Source: Kiritimatiellia bacterium
GTDB lineage: Bacteria; Verrucomicrobiota; Kiritimatiellia; RFP12; UBA1067
Assembly: GCA_017962315.1 (NCBI GenBank)
Contig: JAGCVN010000011.1
Coordinates: 1 to 55,861 of the forward strand
Direction: 5' to 3'
Length of the DNA stretch: 55,861 nt
Every line of letters starts with the position of its first letter. Positions within the stretch are counted from its first letter, which is position 1. Below are positions 1 to 8,974 of this stretch, one piece after another. Under the pieces are notes generated by a model. That model was not told the origin of the DNA and searched no databases. It saw only the letters and a list, made by a program, of their open reading frames with translations. The translations under genes were made by a program, and so were the position numbers.

Positions 1-160
1 CCGTACCCTCGCGCCGGCGGTCGCCGCGCCGCGTCCCGGAGGGAGACGCAGGCTTTGCGGAATCGCGGGAAGCGGGACGCTTCGAAGACGCCCCCTCCTT
101 TTTAGAAGAAGCGGCGCCCATCAACTTAGCCGCCAATTTTCGAAGAAAACCTAAAGCCAT
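1..160 (-). CDS. N-terminus of an unidentified protein, cut by the window edge
   Basis: A minus-strand reading frame opens with ATG at 160 and runs without a stop to base 1, giving 53 codons. It begins MALGFLRKLAAKLMGAAS and then becomes a disordered, basic stretch rich in Ser, Arg, Gly, Ala and Lys. Such a tail could precede a domain of an RNA-binding or RNA-processing protein, but no domain is visible, so no function is assigned. It lies downstream of rplM-rpsI in the same direction, with a 175 bp gap and a possible terminator between them, so it may have its own promoter. No clear ribosome-binding site precedes the ATG. Confidence 0.5.
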   Translation of the reverse strand, partial: MALGFLRKLAAKLMGAASSKKEGASSKRPASRDSAKPASPSGTRRGDRRREGT

Positions 161-301
161 AACAGGATACTCTACGTTTCGATTCTTGCCCTTCGCGCCT
201 GTCTTGCGGCAGACGCCCGTCACCGTGCGGGTGCGCCGTGACTATATGGACAAGACGCGGACACACGTCGCGCCCGCGTCATGAAATAGGATTTTGGATG
301 G

Positions 302-326
302 AAAACGGCCGCCGTGGCGTCGGCCG
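302..326 (-). terminator. Possible Rho-independent terminator after rpsI
   Basis: On the minus strand a 6 bp GC stem (CGGCCG paired with CGGCCG, loop of 9) is followed by TTTT, starting about 10 bases beyond the rpsI stop codon. The stem is short, so this is a tentative call. Confidence 0.4.
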
Positions 327-335
327 CCGCTCGAA

Positions 336-734
336 TTAACGCTTCGAGAACTGGAAGCGCTTGCGGGCACCCGGCTGACCGGGTTTCTTACGTTCCTTCA
401 TACGGGCATCGCGGGTCAGGCAGCCGGCCTTCTTCAAAACCTCGCGCAGGCTCGCGTCCGCCGCGCAGAGCGCGCGGGCGAGGCCGTGGCGGATCGCACC
501 GGACTGACCACTGGTCCCGCCGCCCTTGGCGGTAACCTGGACATCGTACTTATCGGTAAGGCCGGTGAGTTCCAGCGGCTGCGCCATATACTGGCGGAGC
601 GCCTCGCTGGGGATGTACACCTCGGCATCCTTCCCGTTCACCGTCCACTTGCCCGTGCCGGGAAGGAGACGGACGCGCGCGACGGCGCACTTCCGGCGAC
701 CGGTTCCGGCCGCGACTTCTTTCTTGGTAGCCAT
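336..734 (-). CDS. rpsI: 30S ribosomal protein S9
   Basis: The 132-residue protein matches bacterial S9 in length and sequence. It has the early GTGRRK segment, the conserved central GGG...GQ...[10 protein letters not shown] block at about residues 71-88, and the basic C-terminal tail ending in KRFQFSKR, which in the family reaches into the ribosomal P site. It is the second gene of an rplM-rpsI pair, 14 bases after rplM, the standard bacterial arrangement. The start ATG at 734 follows an AAGGAGT ribosome-binding sequence. Confidence 0.97.
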   Translation of the reverse strand: MATKKEVAAGTGRRKCAVARVRLLPGTGKWTVNGKDAEVYIPSEALRQYMAQPLELTGLTDKYDVQVTAKGGGTSGQSGAIRHGLARALCAADASLREVLKKAGCLTRDARMKERKKPGQPGARKRFQFSKR

Positions 735-748
735 GCCTTAACTCCTTC

Positions 749-1180
749 TCAATACGCCGCCGGGATGGGGGCCTGGGCCGCGTGCGGATGCTCCTCGCCG
801 CGATAAACCTTAATCCGGGTCATCATCTTGCGGGCAATCTTGTTCTTGGGCAACATTCCCCAGACCGCTTCGAGGATGACGCGATCGGGGTGACGCTCCA
901 GCATGGTGGCCGCCGTGAAATGCTTCAAGCCGCCGCGATAGCCGGAGTAACGTTGATAATCCTTCTGTTCGAGCTTGCGCCCGGTCAGCAGGACCTTCTC
1001 CGCGTTGATCACAATGACGAAGTCGCCTTGGTCAATCGCGGGATCGAACGTCGGGCGGTCCTTGCCGCGCAAGGTGTTCGCGATGTTCACGGCCAGACGG
1101 CCAAGGGCCTTGCCCTTCGCGTCGACCAGAAACCATTTGCGATTCACGCCCGGATTTTTGGGAACAAACGTTTTCTGCAT
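749..1180 (-). CDS. rplM: 50S ribosomal protein L13
   Basis: This 143-residue protein has the L13 hallmarks: RKWFLVDAKGKALGRLA near the N-terminus, the GDFVIVINAEK segment, the YSGYRGGLK block and the VWGMLPKNK motif. L13 is an early-assembling large-subunit protein. The frame could extend upstream to 1225, but the start MQKTFVPKNP at 1180 gives the usual family length. A good promoter lies 44-73 bases upstream and is divergent from secA. It is co-transcribed with rpsI. Confidence 0.97.
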   Translation of the reverse strand: MQKTFVPKNPGVNRKWFLVDAKGKALGRLAVNIANTLRGKDRPTFDPAIDQGDFVIVINAEKVLLTGRKLEQKDYQRYSGYRGGLKHFTAATMLERHPDRVILEAVWGMLPKNKIARKMMTRIKVYRGEEHPHAAQAPIPAAY

Positions 1181-1223
1181 GATAAACCTGTTCTTTGTTG
1201 TTCTACTCGCTAAACAGGCGTTC

Positions 1224-1253
1224 ACTTTACCGAAAATCCGCCCCCCGTGTCAA
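1224..1253 (-). promoter_or_regulatory. Promoter of rplM-rpsI
   Basis: TTGACA (1248-1253) and TAAAGT (1224-1229) are separated by 18 bases on the minus strand. Transcription would start about 35 bases upstream of the rplM ATG. The perfect consensus -35 fits a highly expressed ribosomal protein operon. Confidence 0.75.
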
Positions 1254-1297
1254 TCCCAAAAAGGCGAAATTTTCAGCTGGATAAAACCGATGTTTTG

Positions 1298-1306
1298 TGG
1301 CATACT
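1298..1306 (+). promoter_or_regulatory. Extended -10 promoter of the secA operon
   Basis: TGG followed by CATACT forms an extended -10; the corresponding -35 (TGGATA, 17 bases upstream) is weak. The transcribed leader of about 48 bases contains a 6 bp hairpin GGCGGC/GCCGCC just upstream of the AGGGAA ribosome-binding region. The same TGGCATACT string recurs at the GH43 gene promoter. Confidence 0.55.
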
Positions 1307-1360
1307 TTTCTTTTCACCGAAAGGCGGCGGGTGTGCCGCCGGGGAAAGCAGCAGGGAACC

Positions 1361-4300
1361 ATGAATTTACTCAAAGCGATTATCGGCTCCAAGAACGACC
1401 GCGACCTGAAGCGGTTGCGCCCGTATGTGGCGCGTATCAACGAGATTGAAAAGTCCTACCAGTCCCTCACCGACGAGGAGCTGAAGGCGAAGACGCCGGA
1501 GTTCAAGGAACGCGTCGCCGCGATGGTGAAGAAAGGCGCGAGCATCGACGACGCGCTCGACACCATCGTCTGCGAGGCATTCGCGGCGGTCAAGAACTGT
1601 TGCCGCCGGCTCTGCGGCACGAAGCGCGAGGTCTGCGGCCACGAGCAGACGTGGGACATGATCCCGTTCGACGTGCAGCTCATCGGCGGTCTCGTCCTCC
1701 ACCAGGGGAAGATCGCCGAGATGCAGACGGGCGAGGGCAAGACGCTCGTCGCGACGCTGCCGCTCTACCTGAATGCGCTCTCCGGCAAGAACGTCCAGCT
1801 CGTCACCGTCAACGACTACCTGGCGCGCCGCGACGCGCAGTGGATGGGCGCGATCTATGAATGGCTCGGTTTGACCGTCGGCTGCATCCAGAACAATATG
1901 TCGTCCGCCGAACGCCGCGCCCAGTACGCCTGCGACATCACCTACGGAACAAACAGCGAGTTCGGTTTCGATTACCTCCGCGACAACGGCATGGCGGTCG
2001 AACCCGACCAGGTGGTGCAGAACGGGCACTTTTTCGCGATCGTCGACGAGGTGGACTCGATCCTCATCGACGAGGCCCGCACACCGCTCATCATCTCCGG
2101 CCCCGCGCAGCGTTCCTCCACCGCGCAGTACAAGGAGCTGAAGCCGCTCATCGAGAAGCTAGTCCAGCGCCAGATGGAGGTCTGCAACCGACTCGTCGCC
2201 GAGGCGAAGCAGGCGATTGCCGAGGGCGACAACGAGACCGCCCTCTGCCGCCTCTACCAGATCTACCACGGGATGCCGAAGCACAAGCAGTTCCTCCACA
2301 TGCTCGAAGACGTCAACGTCCGCCGTCTGCACGAGCAGGTCGAGAACATGATGTTGACGGATATGCGCAAACAACAGGCGCGCGAGCTGATCGAGAAGCT
2401 TTACTTCTCCATCGACGAGCGTACGCGCGAGGTCGCCCTGACGGACAGCGGCTGCGAAAGCCTCTGCCCCTCCGATCCCGAAATGTTCGTCATGCCGGAC
2501 CTGGTCAGCGCGCTCTCCAAGCTGGACGGCGACAAGACGCTCAGCGACGAGGAGCGCCTCCAGAAGCGTAACGAAATCCAGACCGACTTCATGACCCGCA
2601 GCGAACGCGTCCACAACGTGGACCAGCTGTTGCGCGCCTACTGCCTCTATGAAAAGGACGTCGATTACGTCGTCCAGCCGGATGCACAGGGTATCGGGCA
2701 CGTCTACATCGTCGATGAGTTCACCGGGCGCATCCTCCCCGGCCGCCGCTGGTCGGACGGCCTCCACCAGGCGGTCGAAGCGAAGGAGGGCGTTGAAATC
2801 GAGCGCGAAACGCAGACCCTCGCCACCATCACGATCCAAAACTACTTCCGCCTCTACAAAAAACTCGCAGGCATGACAGGCACCGCCGAGACGGAGGCGA
2901 CGGAATTCCACGACATCTACAAGCTGGACGTGGTGGTCATCCCGACGAACCGCCCCATCCGCCGCGTCGACGGCAACGACCTCATCTACCAGACCCAGCG
3001 CGAGAAATACCGCGCCATCATCGAGGAAGTGCAGAAGCGCCACGAGGCCGGCCAGCCGATCCTGCTCGGTACGGTCACGGTGGACACTTCCGAAGTTCTC
3101 TCCCGAATGCTCCGCATGGCGAAGATCCCGCACAACGTCCTGAACGCAAAGAACCACGCCCGCGAGGCGGAGATCGTCGCGCTCGCCGGACAGCCAGGCG
3201 CCGTGACGATCGCGACGAACATGGCCGGACGCGGGACGGACATCAAGCTCGGCGAGGGCGTCGTCTGGCTGGATCAGGCGACGATCAAGTCGAACGTCGC
3301 GCTCGGTGACCGTTTCGAGGGCCGCAAGACGCTCGAACAGCTGTTGATCGAACGGCCCTGCGGCCTCCACGTCATCGGGTCCGAACGCCACGAGTCGCGC
3401 CGTATCGACCGCCAGCTGCGCGGACGCTGTTCCCGACAGGGCGACCCCGGTTCATCCCAGTTCTATATCTCGCTGGAGGACAACCTGATGCGCCTGTTCG
3501 GTTCAGACCGAATCAGCGGCATCATGAAGCGTCTGGGCATCCAGGAGGGCGAAGCCCTGCAGCACCGGATGCTCGACCGTTCCGTCGAGACCGCCCAGCG
3601 CCGTGTCGAACAGCAGAACTACGCCATCCGCAAGAAGACGCTCGAATACGACGACGTGATGAACAAACAGCGTTCCGTCGTCTACGAGCTGCGCGGCAAC
3701 GTACTGACCTCCGAAAGCGCGCATAACTACATTCTCGACGTCTTCAACGATATCATCCTCACACAGTGCGAACGGTATCTCGGCAGTGAGAAGGACGCCG
3801 AGCCGCAGGAGTTGCTGGGCTGGATGCTGGATACCTTCCCCGTCTCCGTCACGCTGGAGGAGTTGACGCCCTTCAAAGGGCTTCCCGCAAAAGCGGGCGA
3901 CCTGTTGTACGAGCGCGTCGCCGAAGCCTACGAACTGAAGTGCAAGATGGAGGACCAGCAGGTGCTGCCCTACATGGAGCGCGGCGTCTTCCTCAGCTGC
4001 ATCGACCGCCAGTGGCAGGACTACCTGCGCGCGATGGACGAACTGCGGCAGGGCGTCAACCTCCGCGCCTACGGCCAGCGCGACCCGCTGATCGAATACA
4101 AGCGCGAGGCGTTCGGTATGTTCGAGTCGCTGATGACGAGCATCAAGACGCAGATCGCGACCTCCGTCTTCCGCGCCACCACGGTGCAGAACTACATGCG
4201 GATGCACGAGATGGAGCAGGAGATGCCCCAGGTGGTGACGCTCCACAACGACGTCAACATGCTCGCCGACATGACCGGCGGCATGGACGTCCAGCCCGAA

Positions 4301-4495
4301 CCCGAGCCGATGCCGATCCCGCTCGACGTGCCGGAATCCGCCATCCGCGGGTTCGACGCCCGCATGGAGGCAATCGAACGTCACGCCGCGCATCCGATCC
4401 CGATGATGCCCGGCGGCAAGCCTGTCGGACGGAACGATCCCTGCCCCTGCGGCAGCGGGAAGAAGTACAAGAAGTGCTGCGGACGCGGGCTGTAG
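1361..4495 (+). CDS. secA: Preprotein translocase ATPase SecA
   Basis: SecA is the cytosolic motor that drives unfolded preproteins through SecYEG. The 1044-residue protein shows the Walker A motif MQTGEGKT at residues 121-128, the DEVDSILIDEAR Walker B/DEAD region near 229, the GTVTVDTSE and TNMAGRGTDIKL motifs of the second nucleotide-binding domain, the scaffold and helical-wing region (LEYDDVMNKQR), and a C-terminal zinc-binding SEC-C tail (DPCPCGSGKKYKKCC). It is about 140 residues longer than E. coli SecA. The excess is a charged helical insertion between residues about 250 and 400, in the preprotein-binding region. ATG at 1361 (MNLLKAIIG) is chosen over upstream in-frame codons because it matches family N-termini and has a ribosome-binding site. 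It heads a five-gene operon. Confidence 0.98.
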   Translation: MNLLKAIIGSKNDRDLKRLRPYVARINEIEKSYQSLTDEELKAKTPEFKERVAAMVKKGASIDDALDTIVCEAFAAVKNCCRRLCGTKREVCGHEQTWDMIPFDVQLIGGLVLHQGKIAEMQTGEGKTLVATLPLYLNALSGKNVQLVTVNDYLARRDAQWMGAIYEWLGLTVGCIQNNMSSAERRAQYACDITYGTNSEFGFDYLRDNGMAVEPDQVVQNGHFFAIVDEVDSILIDEARTPLIISGPAQRSSTAQYKELKPLIEKLVQRQMEVCNRLVAEAKQAIAEGDNETALCRLYQIYHGMPKHKQFLHMLEDVNVRRLHEQVENMMLTDMRKQQARELIEKLYFSIDERTREVALTDSGCESLCPSDPEMFVMPDLVSALSKLDGDKTLSDEERLQKRNEIQTDFMTRSERVHNVDQLLRAYCLYEKDVDYVVQPDAQGIGHVYIVDEFTGRILPGRRWSDGLHQAVEAKEGVEIERETQTLATITIQNYFRLYKKLAGMTGTAETEATEFHDIYKLDVVVIPTNRPIRRVDGNDLIYQTQREKYRAIIEEVQKRHEAGQPILLGTVTVDTSEVLSRMLRMAKIPHNVLNAKNHAREAEIVALAGQPGAVTIATNMAGRGTDIKLGEGVVWLDQATIKSNVALGDRFEGRKTLEQLLIERPCGLHVIGSERHESRRIDRQLRGRCSRQGDPGSSQFYISLEDNLMRLFGSDRISGIMKRLGIQEGEALQHRMLDRSVETAQRRVEQQNYAIRKKTLEYDDVMNKQRSVVYELRGNVLTSESAHNYILDVFNDIILTQCERYLGSEKDAEPQELLGWMLDTFPVSVTLEELTPFKGLPAKAGDLLYERVAEAYELKCKMEDQQVLPYMERGVFLSCIDRQWQDYLRAMDELRQGVNLRAYGQRDPLIEYKREAFGMFESLMTSIKTQIATSVFRATTVQNYMRMHEMEQEMPQVVTLHNDVNMLADMTGGMDVQPEPEPMPIPLDVPESAIRGFDARMEAIERHAAHPIPMMPGGKPVGRNDPCPCGSGKKYKKCCGRGL

Positions 4496-4501
4496 ACCGA
4501 C

Positions 4502-5755
4502 ATGAGCAGAACGGGTACGATCTCCATCACGGACGAACCGAAAGGCCGCAGCAAAAAGGAATGTTTCGACGGAAATTCCGTCACCGTCCTTTCGCGCTCC
4601 GGCCTGCATCCCGTTGAGCGCGTCGCGCTGGAACGCTTCCGAAACGCACTGCCGTCGCCGCGCAACCTGCTCGTCGCGGGAAACCGTACCGGAGTGACCG
4701 CCATGTTCGCGCGGCGGCTCTTCCCGGAGTGCCGGATCACCAGCCATGCGTTCGACCTCCACCACGTCCGCGCCATCGCGAGGAACCTCGCCGCGAACGG
4801 GTATGCCACCCGCTTCTTCGCCGACGAGGGTGTACGGGTTTTCGATGCGGAATGCCTTGAGCAGGGCGAAAGCCCGGACGCCTTCAGGCTCGCCTGCACC
4901 GCCTACCTCCCCGTCGCCGAAGACGCGGCGGGCTATGACGCGGCCGTCTTGCTCTATACTCCCGGACTGATGACTGCCGAACTGCTGCTCGACCAGCTTG
5001 AGGATGTCCACGCCCGGCTCGCGCCGGGCGGACGGTTGCTGTTGGTCGCCGAGACGCCGCAGGACGCGCTCCTGAAACAACTGAAGGCGATGTACGCCCG
5101 TTTCACCTTGCTCGCCTCGGCCAGCAAACGTTCGCCTCTCTGCGTACTCTGCGAGCGGAGGGACGGGCTCGCGAAACCGCGCGATTTCCACGCCTCGTTC
5201 ACCGCCTCCGTCCCGGGACAGACGGAACCGATCGAACTGATTTCCCTCCCCGGCGTTTTCTGCCACCGCCGTGCCGACGCGGGCGGACTCGCCCTTGCGG
5301 AGGTCGCCACGGATCTGCTGAAGAACCAGGGCGACGCCCCGCACGTCAAGAACCTGCTGGACATGGGGTGCGGCTGCGGGTTGGTCGGTCTCCTTATCGC
5401 GTCAAACGTGCCGGTCAACCACCTTGCGTTCCTCGACTCCCACGCCCGCGCACTGGAAGCCGCGAAACGCAACGCCGCCTCGCTGGGTTTCACCAACTTC
5501 TCTCTCACGCTCTCCGACAACGGCGCCCCGCAGCGGGGGTACGACCTTTTCGTCGGCAATCCGCCCTATTACTCCGAGTACCGGATCGCCGATATTTTTC
5601 TGGAGGGTGCGCACGGCTCGCTCCATCGCGGAGGTTCCTGCCTCACCATCGCAAAAGCGGCCGGCGGGCTTGCGCGGCGGCAGGAGGAGGTTTTCGGTAA
5701 CGTGCTGTCGATCCCGCGACGCGGTTACACGGTCTTGAAAAGCACACGGACGTGA
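4502..5755 (+). CDS. RsmC/RlmG-like 23S or 16S rRNA guanine-N2 methyltransferase
   Basis: This 417-residue protein has the two-domain plan of the RsmC/RlmG family (COG2813): a degenerate N-terminal methyltransferase fold (residues about 30-200) and a catalytic C-terminal one. In the C-terminal half, LLDMGCGCGLVG near residue 285 is the S-adenosylmethionine-binding motif I, and GNPPYY near 350 is the NPPY-type motif of enzymes that methylate an exocyclic amino group. The N-terminal half keeps the fold (LLVAGNRTGVT) but lacks an NPPY motif, as expected for its role in RNA recognition. It starts 6 bases after the secA stop, so it is translationally linked. Whether the target is 16S or 23S rRNA cannot be told from sequence. 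Confidence 0.8.
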   Translation: MSRTGTISITDEPKGRSKKECFDGNSVTVLSRSGLHPVERVALERFRNALPSPRNLLVAGNRTGVTAMFARRLFPECRITSHAFDLHHVRAIARNLAANGYATRFFADEGVRVFDAECLEQGESPDAFRLACTAYLPVAEDAAGYDAAVLLYTPGLMTAELLLDQLEDVHARLAPGGRLLLVAETPQDALLKQLKAMYARFTLLASASKRSPLCVLCERRDGLAKPRDFHASFTASVPGQTEPIELISLPGVFCHRRADAGGLALAEVATDLLKNQGDAPHVKNLLDMGCGCGLVGLLIASNVPVNHLAFLDSHARALEAAKRNAASLGFTNFSLTLSDNGAPQRGYDLFVGNPPYYSEYRIADIFLEGAHGSLHRGGSCLTIAKAAGGLARRQEEVFGNVLSIPRRGYTVLKSTRT

Positions 5756-5820
5756 CACACCGCCCCCCGTGATTCCGGATGGACGGAACGCCCGGCGGAA
5801 ATGGGCAAACAGGAGATGAC

Positions 5821-7362
5821 ATGAGCCACATTTTTCTTTACGGCCCTCCAGGAAGCGGAAAATCGACGATCGGCCGCAAGCTCGCCTTGAAACTCGCCCG
5901 CCCGTTCTTCGACCTCGACAAGGTGATCGAGGCGAAGAAGGGATGTGCCGTCTCCGAGATTTTTGCGAAAGAAGGGGAACCCGCGTTCCGCGCCCTCGAA
6001 TGTGCGGTCCTGAAAGAAGTCGCCGCGAACCAGCCCTCCGTCATCAGCCTTGGCGGCGGCACACTGTTGAACGCCGAAAACCGCACGTTTGCGGAACAAG
6101 CCGGAAAAATCCTCTGTCTCCGCGCCGATCCGGCGGCGTTGCTCGCCCGCATGGCGCGGACTCCCGGCTCCCGCCCCCTCGCGACAGATCCGGACACCGC
6201 CGCGAAATTGTTGGAATCCCGCGCCGGCCACTACGCTTCTTTCCCCCTCTATCTCGTCTCCGGAACACAGTCGTTCGAGGAGATGGTCGAAGAGGCGGAA
6301 CTCAAACTCTGCCAGTTCGCCGTGACCGGCATGGGCGCGGTCTATCCGGTCGAAGTCGCCGACGGTTTGCTTGAAACACTCGCGCCGTCCCCCACCCCGC
6401 ACGCGGTGGTTGTCGGCGACAGCCACACACTCCCGCTCTACGGGAGGCGCCTCGCCGAACGCCTCTCCATGCTCGGATTCGACCATGTGGAACGCTTTGA
6501 AATCCCGGCGGGGGAAACAACGAAAACACTCGAAACCGTGAGCCGCATCTGGTCGGCATTCCTGCACGGCGGAATCGAACGCCGCGACACCGTGTTCGCA
6601 CTCGGCGGCGGGGTCGTCGGCGACCTCACCGGATTCGCCGCCGCAACCTGGCTGCGCGGTGTCTCCTGGGTGGGTGTTCCGACCTCGCTCCTCGCGATGG
6701 TGGATTCCTCGCTCGGCGGCAAGACCGGCGCAGACCTCCCCGAAGGCAAGAACCTCATCGGCGCGTTCCATCCGCCGCGCGCCGTCTTGGCGGACACCGC
6801 GACCCTCGCAACCCTGCCGCCCGAGGAACTGCGCTGCGGATATGCCGAGGCGATCAAGCACGCCGTCATCGCGGATCCGGGGTTGCTCGACGCCCTTCCC
6901 TCTCCCGCCGACTTCGCCGCCCGTTCGCCGAACGTCGCGCCGTTCGTGGCGCGGGCAATGGCGGTAAAAATCCGTTACATTCAGAGCGACCCGCTCGAAA
7001 AAGGACTCCGCGCCGCACTCAACCTTGGACATACCATCGGGCACGGGATTGAAAAAGCGACGGACTTCCGCGTCAAGCACGGCGAAGGTGTCGCCATCGG
7101 GACCGTCTACGAGGCAAAGCTCGCCGAGGCGATGGGACTCGCGAAACCGGGCCTCGCACAGACGATCGCAAAGGCATTCCGCCGCGTCGGGCTTCCTGTT
7201 GAACTGCCGGTGGGCATCAACCTCGCCGCCGTGAAAGAGGCGATGACCCACGACAAGAAAAAGGCGGGGGGCATCGTCCGTTTCGCCCTGCCCGCCGCGC
7301 TCGGCGACGTCCGCACCGGCGTCGCCGTCCCGCCTGAGGTGCTGGACGCGGTTCTACGCTGA
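5821..7362 (+). CDS. aroKB: Bifunctional shikimate kinase / 3-dehydroquinate synthase
   Basis: This is a single 513-residue chain joining two shikimate-pathway enzymes. Residues 1 to about 170 are shikimate kinase: P-loop GPPGSGKS at 7-14, the FFDLDKVIE substrate motif, AFRALE, SLGGGTLL and the lid SRPLA. From about 175 onward it is NAD-dependent dehydroquinate synthase: GGGVVGDLTGF near 261, the GGKTG segment, the metal-binding EAIKHAVI helix, and NLGHTIGHGIE near 400. Catalytic residues of both halves appear intact. The two enzymes are steps 2 and 5 of the pathway and are not consecutive, so the fusion probably serves co-expression rather than channelling. ATG at 5821 has a GGAG site 6 bases upstream. 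Similar AroKB fusions are known, for example in Thermotoga. Confidence 0.93.
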   Translation: MSHIFLYGPPGSGKSTIGRKLALKLARPFFDLDKVIEAKKGCAVSEIFAKEGEPAFRALECAVLKEVAANQPSVISLGGGTLLNAENRTFAEQAGKILCLRADPAALLARMARTPGSRPLATDPDTAAKLLESRAGHYASFPLYLVSGTQSFEEMVEEAELKLCQFAVTGMGAVYPVEVADGLLETLAPSPTPHAVVVGDSHTLPLYGRRLAERLSMLGFDHVERFEIPAGETTKTLETVSRIWSAFLHGGIERRDTVFALGGGVVGDLTGFAAATWLRGVSWVGVPTSLLAMVDSSLGGKTGADLPEGKNLIGAFHPPRAVLADTATLATLPPEELRCGYAEAIKHAVIADPGLLDALPSPADFAARSPNVAPFVARAMAVKIRYIQSDPLEKGLRAALNLGHTIGHGIEKATDFRVKHGEGVAIGTVYEAKLAEAMGLAKPGLAQTIAKAFRRVGLPVELPVGINLAAVKEAMTHDKKKAGGIVRFALPAALGDVRTGVAVPPEVLDAVLR

Positions 7363-7372
7363 CACGAATACC

Positions 7373-8974
7373 ATGCAAACAAGTTTCTCTCTTCTTTCCG
7401 GATCGTTCCACCTCGCCGCAACCCTCTTCACGCCGGCGCATACGCTGCGCGGTGCCGCGTTGCTCGTACTCCCGCTCGCCGAGGAACGCAAAGGCGCGTT
7501 GCCGTTTTTCGTCGCCTTCGCGCGAAGTCTGGAAACTGCGGGGTTCGCCTCGCTACTTTTCGACTTCGCGGGTACGGGCGACAGCGAAGGCGACTTCGCG
7601 CACGTTCCGGAAGGACAGTTCCTCTCTGACCTCGCAACCGCGCACGACTGGCTGCGCATGCGTTATCCAGACCTGCCGCTGGTTTTGTGCGGACTCCGTA
7701 CGGGGGCGGTATTGGCGCAACGGTATGCAGCCGTCCATCCGGATTTCAGAAAGGTCGTCTGCTGGTCGCCCGTCGCCGGAACGGATTTCGTGAACCAGTT
7801 GCTGCAGCGGCGCATGGTCAACGACATGGTCGCCTACGGGAAAGCCCGCGCCAGCCGCGCCTCGCTGCTTGCAGCGCTGGAGGCCGGACGCAGCGTGGAT
7901 CTCGACGGCTACGTCTTCACGGGGGCCGTTTACCGGGCGCTAAAGAATCTGGTTGCAGATGATCCCGGCGTGCCGGTCTTCACCACCCCCGCCACAGTAA
8001 AATACCCTCCCTTCTGGAACACGGTCGGCCATGTGGACCTCGACGGGTTGATTCGCGAAACCGTGCAGAATATCGCCGGAGACGGGGACTCCGAGTCCTC
8101 CCGCCCACCTGAGGTTTCCGGGGGCTTCGGTCTTTCCGGGAAGACCGGCGAGATTGACGGTGCCCGTTACATCTGGGACGGGCCGGAGGGGACACCGGAA
8201 CGCGGCCTGCTCTTTTTGCACGGATGGTCGGGCGACCGCACCGGCCCCCACCGGCTTTTCGTGCAGTTCGCCCGGCGGACGGCGAAGAACGGGATCCTCT
8301 GCCTCCGCGTCGATTTCATTGGGCGCGGGCTGAGCGACGGCGCAGCCTCCGACGCCTCCATCGCCGGCATGGCGAAAACGGCGGAAGCCTGCCTCGCCGA
8401 ACTTCGGAACGCATTGCCTGCCGGAGCGCCGATTCAGATTGCGGCGATTTGTTCGGGTTGCAAGGTCGCCATCACCCTCGCAGCCGCCCACCCGGAACTC
8501 GACCGGCTCCTGCTCTGGTCGCCGGAATCGATGGGTTCTCTCCGTGCCGGCGCGACCAGCCGCCGCAAGCGCTGGCACACCTTGCTGACGTACGCGAAAA
8601 AGTTAACCTCGCCCGAAACGTGGAAAAAACTTTTGACCGGGAAGGTCAACTCCAAACTCGTCGCGAAAGCCCTCGCGCAGAAAGCCGAAGTCCGTTCCGC
8701 CGAAGAGGCGGCGACGGAAGACGCGACGCTCGAAACGTTCCGGTTCTACCGCCGCCCGATCCATTTTTTCTTCGGCGGCTCCGATCCCGACGCAAAAGGT
8801 TCATCCGCCGCCTACGAAATGTTCTGCCGCAAAAATAAGATTCCCTTCTCGCTGGATTGGATTCCGAACGCCGGTCATAGTTACTACGGCGAGGCCTGGA
8901 CCCGGCAACTGCTGGACTTCTCGGAACGGTATCTACTGGCGGCGAGTCAAAAAGCAGGGAAAGAGGACGCATGA
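7373..8974 (+). CDS. Tandem alpha/beta-hydrolase protein, catalytic status uncertain
   Basis: Two alpha/beta-hydrolase folds are fused in 533 residues. The N-terminal half (about 1-230) has the FDFAGTGDSEG oxyanion-side motif, but the nucleophile elbow reads CGLRTG with Arg in place of the catalytic Ser. The C-terminal half (about 255-525) has LFLHGWSGDR, RVDFIGRGLSDG, an elbow AICSG with Cys at the nucleophile position, and a plausible late His (NAGHSYYG). The elbows resemble those I recall for the two exosortase-A-associated hydrolases, but no exosortase gene is present here. The start follows aroKB by 10 bases and the stop overlaps the next gene by 4 bases, so it belongs to the secA operon. 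Substrate unknown. Confidence 0.7.
   Translation: MQTSFSLLSGSFHLAATLFTPAHTLRGAALLVLPLAEERKGALPFFVAFARSLETAGFASLLFDFAGTGDSEGDFAHVPEGQFLSDLATAHDWLRMRYPDLPLVLCGLRTGAVLAQRYAAVHPDFRKVVCWSPVAGTDFVNQLLQRRMVNDMVAYGKARASRASLLAALEAGRSVDLDGYVFTGAVYRALKNLVADDPGVPVFTTPATVKYPPFWNTVGHVDLDGLIRETVQNIAGDGDSESSRPPEVSGGFGLSGKTGEIDGARYIWDGPEGTPERGLLFLHGWSGDRTGPHRLFVQFARRTAKNGILCLRVDFIGRGLSDGAASDASIAGMAKTAEACLAELRNALPAGAPIQIAAICSGCKVAITLAAAHPELDRLLLWSPESMGSLRAGATSRRKRWHTLLTYAKKLTSPETWKKLLTGKVNSKLVAKALAQKAEVRSAEEAATEDATLETFRFYRRPIHFFFGGSDPDAKGSSAAYEMFCRKNKIPFSLDWIPNAGHSYYGEAWTRQLLDFSERYLLAASQKAGKEDA

Noticed and set aside
2159..5344. Long open frames on the minus strand opposite secA and the rsmC-like gene (about 410 and 610 codons)
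   Set aside because: They lie antisense to clearly conserved genes in GC-rich DNA, have skewed Arg/Val/Asp composition, no ribosome-binding sites and no recognisable domains.
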